From Miscanthus floridulus (Eukaryota > Streptophyta > Magnoliopsida > Poales > Poaceae), in the NCBI RefSeq assembly GCF_019320115.1, contig NC_089598.1:83957844-84021843 (forward strand): 64,000 nt of DNA, written 5' to 3'. Made by a program: the position numbers and the translations under genes. Below, one piece after another: positions 56,300 through 64,000 of this stretch; positions within the stretch are counted from its first letter, which is position 1, and the number at the start of each line of letters is the position of its first letter. The notes beneath the pieces are model-generated. The model did not search any database, had not been told where the DNA came from, and was given only the letters and a program-made list of their open reading frames with translations.

Positions 56300-57424
56300 G
56301 GTAATTGATGACAACCCTTATACAAAGATATGAATTAAAGTTTATTTGAATCCATGTTGCTTGCCCAAGCTTATTTACCATGTGTAAAGGGTATAGGCAA
56401 GTTTCATGAACTCCATATGGTAGTAATTGCTCCCCCCTACATATGTGCTAAGAGTTTGGATTGTAGCTTGCACATATGCTTAGATAGGAAATATAGGAGT
56501 CAATTTCTACCAAATGATGCTAAGGTATAAGAGATGGACCTTTGAAGCGTGATACCAATCGGAGTGCACTAATATACCATCCTTAGCACCATTAGTAACT
56601 AGACATACACAAAAACTAGAATACCCCATGAGATCAATATTAAAAGTAAGGGTTTAGTTTTCATAATGTGAGCATGAGTCTAGTTACTTTTAGCCTATAC
56701 ATGCTAGTTTTTCATTTCATCATTCAAACCTATAACTAGCATACACCACACAAGCATGAATGTTGAAACTTGGAATTTGTACCATGCGAGCAAATATATG
56801 AAATGTTCATTCAAATGCATCATACAAGTTTATGAGCTTGCTCCCCCTACTTGTGTGCTCAAAATTTTAATTGGTCCCTTTCCTTTAGCATATCTCTCCC
56901 CTTATGTCCAATGCTCCCCTATCACTCACATATTTGTTTCTCTCCCCCTTTGTCAACAATTAGCACAAAAGGTGAGCTTAAATTATAAATAGGTTAGGGT
57001 GAAACCATGTGAAATAAGGATCATTTTCTCAATTTTGGTTCAATCTAGATTACTTGCAAAAGATACTTAACTCGGTTTGATCCAAGGACAAGCTTCTTCA
57101 CACCTCCAAATAAGGGTTATCTTGTACCATGTTGAGTTAAACACTTATAGCTCATTTTCTAAATCAAACACTAGGTTTACAAGCCCACAAACATGTCATA
57201 TGCTACCACTAGATCATTTCAAACATACAAGCAATAGTGGTACCATATAAGCATCAAATTCATTTAATTTTCATGAATGGGCCTAGGACATGATAGGAAT
57301 GACTAGATGCTCTAAACAAGTCCTTAGTAATGAATGGATGACATGTCAATCAACTTTACCTTGCTTTGCTCGAAGGAGAGGCATGTCATATAATGGGGGT
57401 GCATCAACACATATTGGAGAAGTC
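56300..57424 (-). other. Element Y 3' untranslated region
   Basis: AT-rich, non-coding, with several secondary polypurine tracts. Unlike A and B, it holds no additional ORF and no palindromic-word array. Confidence 0.65.
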
Positions 57425-59213
57425 AAATATGTTCAATTCATTCCTTAGCTTGCAAAACCTCTTCTCATCAAGTGGCTTGGTGAATATGTCGGCAAGTTGA
57501 TCTTCGGTGCCCACACTCTATGCAAATGTCCCCTTTTTGTTGGTGATCTCTTATGAAATAATGGCGGACATCAATATGCTTTGTTCTTGAGTGTTGAACC
57601 GGGTTGTTGGTGAGCTTGACGGCACTTTCACTGTCACATAGCAATGGCACTTGCTTGAACTTGATTCCAAAGTCACTCAAAGTGGCCTTCATCCAAAGTA
57701 ATTGTGCACAACAACTATCGGCCGAAATATACTCCGCTTCGGCGGTTGAAAGTGCTACACTATTTTGCTTCTTTGATGACCAAGATATAAGTGATCTTCC
57801 CAATAGTTGACATGTGCCCGATGTGCTCTTTCTCTCAACTTTGCATCCCGCATAATCGGAATCCGAATATCCAATCAACTCAAATCTTGCTCCTTTGGGA
57901 TACCATAATCCAACATGTTGTGTATGCTTCAAGTACCTCAATATTCTCTTTGTTGCCTTCAAATGACTTTCTCTTGGCGAGGCTTGAAATCTAGCACACA
58001 TGCATACACTAAACATCACATCCGGTCTTGATGCGGTCACATAGAGTAGACTTCCAATCATAGACCGATACATCTTTTGATCCACCATGTTGCCACTAGC
58101 ATCACTATCCAAGCTTCCACTTGTCCCCATTGGTGTACTAATAGCTTTACTCTCATCCATTTCAAACTTCTTGAGCATGTCCATGATATACTTGCCTTGA
58201 CTCACAAATGTGTCATTCTCCATTTGCTTGATTTGAAGACCAAGGAAGTAACTAAGTTCTCCAATCATAGACATCTCAAACTCACTTGCCATCATCTTGC
58301 CAAACTCCTCACAAAATTCTTGATTTGTTGATCCAAAGATGATATCATCAACATAGATTTGCATTACAAACAAGTCATTTCCAAGCCTTTTGGTGAAGAG
58401 AGTGGTGTCAACCTTTCCCATCTTGAACCCCTTAGAGAGTAGGAAATCCCTTAGTCTCTCATACCATGCTCTAGGTGCTTGTTTCAATCCATACAAAGCC
58501 TTTCTCAACTTGAACACATGGTTGGGTTTCTTTTCATCTTTAAAACTAGGAGGTTGCTCAACATACACAAGCTCATTGATGTACCCATTGAGAAATGCAC
58601 TTTTCACATCCATTTGGTACAACTTGATGTTGTGGGCACATGCATAAGCTAGCAAGATCCTAATTGCTTCCAATCTTGCAACCGGGGCATATGTTTCTCC
58701 AAAGTCAAGACCTTCAACTTGAGTGTAACCTTGAGCCACTAATCTTGCTTTGTTCCTTATCACTATCCCATCTTGATCTTGCTTGTTCCGAAAGACCCAC
58801 TTGGTTCCAATCATATTATGACCCTTAGGCCTCTCAACTAACTCCCATACTTGGTTTCTTGTGAAGTTATTTAGCTCTTCATGCATAGCATTGACCCAAT
58901 CAACATCATTCAAAGCTTCATCTATCTTCTTAGGCTCAATAGATGACACGAATGAGAAGTGCTCACAAAATGAAGCCAATTTTGATCTTGTTTGCACACC
59001 TCTCGAAATATCACCAATGATAGTGTCCAATGGATGATCTTTTGCAACATTGGTTGGTTGAAGCACTTGCACTTGATTGCTTGCATTTGATTGATCACTT
59101 GATTGAGATGATGAACTAGCCATTTGTTGATCTTGCACATTGCCATTACTTGTGCTTGCTTGGATTTGATCATGAGAACCACTTGCTTGCACATTTGAGT
59201 TAGAGAGCACTTA
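57425..59213 (-). pseudogene. Element Y reverse transcriptase and RNase H
   Basis: An open frame of 580 codons from 59210, the least damaged pol piece in the window. It holds a glutamine/serine linker, [68 protein letters not shown] (near 58345), [14 protein letters not shown] and [18 protein letters not shown] one-base slip near 57525 separates the [13 protein letters not shown] tail of RNase H. A stop at 59211-59213 precedes the open part. Confidence 0.9.
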
Positions 59214-60630
59214 ATTCTTGTCATCTTCAATATCAATCACCTCTCTAGGCCTTATATCACCAATGTCCATGTTCTTCATTGCATTGACCAATTGAGTGCC
59301 TCTTACATCATCTAGATTCTCATCTTCCTCTTGGGAACCATTTGTTTCATCAAATTCCACATCATGAACCTCCTAAAGAGTACCACTAGCCAAATTCCAA
59401 ACTCTATAAGCCTTGCTAGTAGTGGAGTAACCAAGCAAGAAACCATCATCACATTTCTTTTCAAACTTGCTCAATCTAGTGCCTTTCTTCAATATATAGC
59501 ATTTACATCCAAAAACCCGAAAGTATGCTATGTTGGGCTTTCTTCCATTTAATAGCTCATAGGGTGTCTTCTCCATCATGGGGTGACAATAGAGTCGGTT
59601 GCTATAATAGCACGCCGTGTTGATTGCTTCGACCCAAAATGAATGACTCACATTGTACTCACTCAACATTGATCTTGCCATATCAATCAAGGTTCTATTC
59701 TTTCTTTCAACTACCCCATTTGATTGAGGAGTATACTTGGCCGAGAATTGATATCTAATCCAAATTCATCACACAACTCATCAATTCTAGTGTTCTTGAA
59801 TTCACTACTATTGTCACTTCTAACTTTCTTGATGGTTGTTTCAAACTCATTGTGAATGCCCTTGACAAATGATTTGAATATTGCAAACACATCACTCTTG
59901 TCACCAAGAAAGAACACCCATGTGTATCTAGTGAAATCATCCACAATCACAAATCCATACTTATTTCCACCAATGCTAGTGTATGTGGTTGGTCCAAACA
60001 AGTCCATGTGCATCAACTCAAATGCCTTAGATGTGCTCATTATGCTCTTCTTAGGATGTGTATTACCAACTTGCTTTCCGGCTTGACATGCACTACATAG
60101 CTTATCCTTCTCAAATGTGACATCTTTCAAGCCTCTAACTAAGTCATGCTTAATCAATTTGTTCAATTGTTTCATTCCAACATGACCAAGCCTTCTATGC
60201 CGTAACCAACCTATGCTAGACTTAGTGATCAAACATGTTGACAATTGAGCTTCTTTAACATTGAAATCAACTAAGTATAGATTCTCATATCTAAATCCTT
60301 TGAATATCAAGTTAGAGCCATCTACACTTATGATCTCTACATCATCCACACCAAATATGCACTTGAAACCAAGATCACACAATTGGGCTACCGATAATAA
60401 GTTGAAGTTCAAGCTCTCTACTAGTAGCACATTGGAAATACTCAAGTCATTGGATATTACAATCTTACCAAGCCCCTTGACTTTGTCTTTGCCATTGTCA
60501 CCAAATGTGATACTATCAATCCCATTGCTCTTGCTTTCATTGATTGAATTGAACATTCTTGGATCACCGGTCATGTGTTGTGTGCACCCACTATCAAGCA
60601 CCCAATGCCTTCCTCCGGCTTTATAATTTA
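59214..60630 (-). pseudogene. Element Y protease, GAG-pre-integrase and integrase
   Basis: From 60601: LDSGCTQHMTGD (intact catalytic D), NLLSVAQLCDLGFKC, the pre-integrase zinc region (HRRLGHVGM, CSACQAGKQVG), then MDLFGPTTYTSIGG, VDDFTRYTWVFF and RSDNSSEFKNT. A frameshift near 59740 splits the catalytic core before NGVVERKNRT-like residues; the rest (59690-59373) reads FWVEAINTACYYSNRLY and FGCKCYILKK. A stop at about 59371 follows. Confidence 0.88.
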
Positions 60631-60641
60631 CCCCGAAGCAG

Positions 60642-60674
60642 GATCGATGTTCTCGTAATGAGAACGGGTGATCG
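60642..60674. repeat. 33-bp perfect inverted repeat, left arm
   Basis: Its reverse complement is 60821-60853, with no mismatch. It lies directly at the junction between truncated element Y and element D. Confidence 0.92.
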
Positions 60675-60969
60675 TGTCACCGTCCAGTTGGTCTATGACA
60701 AGCTTGAGTTCACCCTGAAGCAGGAGACAAGCTCGCTCGTGGTTCACACCACCCGGATCATGGACTGGGCACGTGGTATGGCAAGGGGTGAGCTTCGCTT
60801 TGGCGTTCACCGATCGTTCGCGATCACCCGTTCTCATTACGAGAACATCGATCTAGCGAAGATAAGCTAAGGCTTCGCTCCCGTCTATACTAACGCCGAG
60901 CTGGACGACATCGAGAAGGAAGTGGACCCCCTGGCACATGATCTTTCTGCCAAGATAGAAGATGAGTAA
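60660..60969 (+). pseudogene. Antisense accessory gene of element D, C-terminal part
   Basis: The frame reads VQLVYDKLEFTLKQ, SSLVVHTTRIMDWARGMARGELRFGVHRSFAI, then a TAA at 60868-60870 and GFAPVYTNAELDDIEKEVDPLAHDL, ending IEDE-stop at 60967-60969. This is the expected tail of the gene begun at 53118. The middle was lost with the X/Y insertions. Confidence 0.7.
60821..60853. repeat. 33-bp perfect inverted repeat, right arm
   Basis: Complement of 60642-60674. This arm is in its natural place: it encodes the RSHYENIDL part of the accessory protein. Confidence 0.92.
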
Positions 60970-62856
60970 TAAGCGGACAAGCTTCATCCCTTTTGTTTGA
61001 TTTAAACAAGTTTGTTCTTTTCTCCCTTTTTATGTGTGAAAAAGGGTTAATGCATTCCAACCCTTCCTGTTGTTAAGACTGTAGAGCTCAAGGTGTGGAT
61101 GAAAAACACTAATCACGCTCGTAAGCAAGAGTGCCGTAGCCACCGGGGCGTAGGTTTCTTGCAGTCCGACTAGCTTTACTCAGCGTTCGTTTCCACAAAC
61201 CTTGTCTCTAGGTTTTTAACATGAGAAAAGGGTCGGGCACGATGACTATTTTAGAAATGATATATATACCCTTATTAGCCCCCGAGTGAGGCCCGACCCC
61301 TTGCCATTGCCGAGGTCGGGTTTCACTAAAGATCGAGGAGACGTACCCTCCCTAGGATCCAAGCCATCGTCCCGCGACCGTGCATTCAGTCTCCTTGCGA
61401 GTCCAACTTCCCTCGAGCCCCCGCGTGTTGTAGGGGTCCGGTCAAGGGTCGACTTGTCTTTGTGATCATCATCCCTCAAACATTTTTTTGATAAAACAGA
61501 GGGGCTAAGTCGTGCCACATTTTTCCTCGATGAATGAAACATGGTGCTCGGTGAGCTGTTAATGGGCTAGTTCGAGTGGGGCTTGGCTTCCTGTTCGTGG
61601 GGGTCTAGCATGGGTCAGCTGGTGACCGACTTCAGATTCTCAGTGGCCAATCCATATAGTTCTCAGGTCCGTTCGACCGGTCCCAAGGGCTCGTTGCCTT
61701 TCTTCGAGGAAAAACCATGGACTGGGAACTGGCCAAGACTCGAATGTGGGCTGGGATGCCTACGGTGCTTGTGCACCCGGGTACTGGCTGCTAGTGGGCC
61801 CATCCTTTTCCACCCCTCACTCTGAGGGTGCCCTAGAGCGGCTGTGAACCTGTCGGAGGGCCAGCCTTCAAACTCCTAGGCCTGAATGGGCCATATGAGC
61901 ATTTTTAGCTCTGTATCACACCTTACATGTGATGGTTCTCGTGCCTGTCTATACCGACGCCGAGTTGGATGACATCAAGAAGGAGGTGGCCCCCTCTAGC
62001 ACATGACTTACCTACCGAGATAGAGGATGAGATCACCCCCAAGAAATTAGTTAGGTAGATAAGCCAGGCGACGAACTTGAAATAAGTGGACAAGCTCTTA
62101 AATTTTGTTATGTCCAAATAGATCTTTAGCTCTTCTCCCCTTTTTGTATAAAATGGTTAATGCATTCTGACCCTTTCCGTCATTAAGGCTATAAAGCTCA
62201 GGGTGCGGGCAAAAAAATCTGATCACGCTGGTGAGTAAAAACACCGTAGCCGCTGGGGCGTAGGTTTCTTGTGGTCCGACCAGTTTTACTCAGCGTTCAT
62301 TTTCGTAACCCTTGCTTCTAGATCTTAACGTGAGAAAGGGTAGGGCACAATGAAAGTTTGCTAGGTAGATATACTCTTTAATGCATTCTGACTCTTTTCA
62401 TAGTTAAGGCTAAAAAGCTCAGGGTGTGAGTAAAAAACTCTGATCATGCTGGTGAGTAAAAATGCCATAGCCGCTGGGGCGTAGGTTTCTTGCGGTCCGA
62501 CTAGTTTTACTCAGCGTTTGTTTCTGCAACTCTTGCATCTAGGTCTTAACGTGAGAAAGGGTCGGGCATAGAGAATGTCTACCGGATAGATATACCCTTA
62601 TTAGCCCCCGAGTGAGGCCCGACCCCTTGCCGTTGCTAGGGTCGGGTGTCACTAAAGGCCAAGGAGTTGATAGCAAAAAACCGATAAGAGAAAGCATGCG
62701 TAAATTAAGGGTAAAAGCGACATAGCTGTTTGATGTTCCAGGTGTTGACGAAGACTTCACCGTCGATGGTCCTAAGCCCCTTGTCATTGCTAGGGTCAAG
62801 TGTCACTAAAGATCAAGGAGTCAATAGCGAAACCGATAAGAGAAAGCATGCATAAA
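60970..62856. repeat. Duplicated tail modules of element D
   Basis: A 200-bp module (TTAATGCATTCTGACCC through GAGAAAGGGTCGGGCA) occurs three times: 61045-61244, 62153-62354 and 62377-62576. The accessory-gene tail (60892-60967) recurs at 61957-62030. A block with TTAGCCCCCGAGTGAGGCCC occurs at 61270 and 62600. No complete gene lies here. Confidence 0.8.
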
Positions 62857-62926
62857 TTAAGGGTAAAAGCGACGTAGCTATTTGATGTTCCAGGCATTGA
62901 TGAAGACTTCATCAACGATGGTCCTG
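62620..62926. repeat. 152-bp tandem duplication of the pol end of element D
   Basis: Two copies in tandem, with matching CCGATAAGAGAAAGCATG at 62681 and 62833. Each contains the final codons of pol (NAWNI.. LRRFYP) on the minus strand. Confidence 0.82.
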
Positions 62927-64000
62927 AGCTTATAGGTGCCTGGTCAGAGCACCTCCACGATGACGTATGGTCTCTCCCATGGCAGAGAGAGCTTGTGGTG
63001 GTTCTTGTTGCTCTAGATGAGGCAGAGCACCAGGTCCCCGATGTTGAAGGCCTAACCCCATACTCGACGGCTGTGGTACCGACGCAACGCTTGCTGGTAC
63101 TTGGTCGAGTGGAGGGGGCAACATCACGTGCTTCATCTTGCTGGTCCATGGCATCCTCGAGGGACGCCTCGGTTCCCTGTTCGTTGTATGCCCTAACCCT
63201 TGGCGCTCCATAATCGAGGTCGGTTGGGAGGATAGCTTTAGAACCGTAGACCATGAAGAATGGCATGTAGCCAGTGGCCTGGCTGGGGGTCATCCTCAGG
63301 CTCTAGAGCACCGTGGGAAGCTCTGTGACCTATCGTCTACCAAACTTGTTCAACCGGTTGAAGATCTTAGGCTTGAGGCCTTGTAGGACCATGCTGTTCG
63401 TGCGCTCGTCCTGCCCATTCGTGCGGGGGTGCGCCACGGTGGCCCAATCGATGCGAATGTGGTATTCATCGCAGAATCAAAGGAACTTCTTCCCGGTGAA
63501 CTACGTGCCATTGTTCGTGATAATGGAGTTCAGGATTCCAAAGCGATGGATGATGTTAAGGAAGAACAACATGGCTTGCTCAGACTTGATCGCGGAGATC
63601 GGTTGAGACTCTATCCACTTTGTAAACTTATCTATGGCGATAAGCAAGTGTGTATATCCCCCAGGTGCCCTCTTGAGAGGTCCGACCAGATCAAGCCCCT
63701 AGACCACGAACAACCACGTGATGGGGATCATTTGGAGTGCTTGGGCCGGTAGGTGGGTCTACCGAGCGTAGTATTAACACCCTTCACAGGTGCGCACAAT
63801 CTATTCAGCATCGGCTACTATGGTTGGCCAGTAGAAGCCTTGTCGGAACGCGTTTTCGACCAGGATCCTAGGGGTGGCATGGTGCCCACAGACCCCACCA
63901 TGGATATCACTCAGCAACTACTTTCCTTGTTCGATGGGGATATAGCGTTGCAGGATCCCGGTGTGGCTTCGCCTATAGAGCTCGCCCTCAATAACGACAA
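62857..64000 (-). pseudogene. Element D integrase (Ty3/gypsy), right-open
   Basis: Minus strand from the window edge: an H2C2 zinc finger (GGVCGHHATPRILVENAFRQGFYWPT and RTCEGC), then the rve core with LDLVGPLKRAPGGYTHLLIAIDKFTKW, SIITNNGT and NGQDERTN, then SQATGYMPFFMVYGSKAILPTDLDYG and the C-terminal LRRFYP tail ending at TAA 62857-62859. The second catalytic aspartate has become asparagine (TNNG for TDNG). At least eight stops occur, most explainable as C-to-T or G-to-A changes, so the gene is dead. Confidence 0.85.

Larger units (their letters stand above)
54298..60630 (-). mobile_element. Element Y: Sirevirus-type copia element, minus strand, 5'-truncated
   Basis: A 3' LTR (54298-56285), polypurine tract and pol are present. 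Sequence upstream of the protease (gag, primer site and 5' LTR) is missing: the copia reading stops at about 60630 and D sequence follows. Y has no additional ORF: only about 1.1 kb separate pol from the LTR. A 5-bp duplication cannot be tested because the other end is lost. Confidence 0.88.
51319..64000 (-). mobile_element. Element D: Tat-type Ty3/gypsy retrotransposon, minus strand, nested insertions, right-open
   Basis: Reading the minus strand from the right edge: integrase zinc finger and rve core (64000-62857), a spacer of duplicated modules (62850-60970), an antisense accessory gene on the plus strand (60969 back to 53118, split by elements X and Y), a polypurine tract and the 3' LTR (52492-51319). 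An antisense ORF between pol and the 3' LTR is known from the Tat lineage (Grande and relatives). gag, RT and the 5' LTR lie beyond the window. All visible coding sequence is broken. Confidence 0.75.

Noticed and set aside
60628..60837. Minus-strand ORF across the Y/D junction
   Set aside because: It is a shadow of the accessory-gene tail and of the inverted repeat.

Overview
This is a plant nuclear genome window, most likely from a panicoid grass of the sorghum/sugarcane/maize group. The host genes have plant introns, and very large grass-type LTR retrotransposons fill much of the space between them. That taxonomic guess is inference; the sequence alone does not name the species.

Host genes. 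(1) 920-2515, minus: the first two exons of a KNL1/Spc105-type kinetochore scaffold with an RVSF PP1-docking motif and a MELT-like repeat; the rest lies left of the window. Its downstream intron or flank carries the 3' end of a LINE (1-487) and a complete SINE with an 18-bp target duplication (545-697). (2) 33414-38548, minus: a complete ten-exon gene for the U5 snRNP GTPase Snu114/EFTUD2 (995 codons, every splice junction in phase). (3) 40671-43441, plus: a complete six-exon ESCRT-III gene, VPS32/SNF7/CHMP4 (224 codons). (4) 46581-49594, plus: a four-exon SFT2-type vesicle-transport membrane protein gene with intact splice sites but two single-base frameshifts.

Retrotransposon block 1 (3945-31238). 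Element A is a minus-strand Ty1/copia Sirevirus-type element with target duplication CATAG. Its upstream LTR was split by element B (18059-31203, plus strand, target duplication CACCA). A solo LTR of the B family (11989-13496, target duplication GATGT) sits inside A's protease/integrase region. A and B each carry gag, pol and an additional ORF between pol and the 3' LTR. All coding regions are decayed, mostly by C-to-T or G-to-A changes.

Retrotransposon block 2 (51319-64000, open to the right). Element D is a minus-strand Ty3/gypsy element of Tat type: a 3' LTR, an antisense accessory gene on the plus strand with its own TATA box, arrays of duplicated tail modules, and the decayed integrase end of pol. 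A first LTR fragment (X) and then a truncated Sirevirus-type element (Y) are inserted in the accessory gene.

The most interesting signal is in the Sirevirus-type elements. Their LTR promoters have dense arrays of short palindromic words directly upstream of the TATA box. In A and B, arrays of the same family-specific words recur inside the element, between pol and the additional ORF. In B a TATA-like box follows. Y has no additional ORF and no internal array. This suggests a second, internal promoter for the accessory gene.
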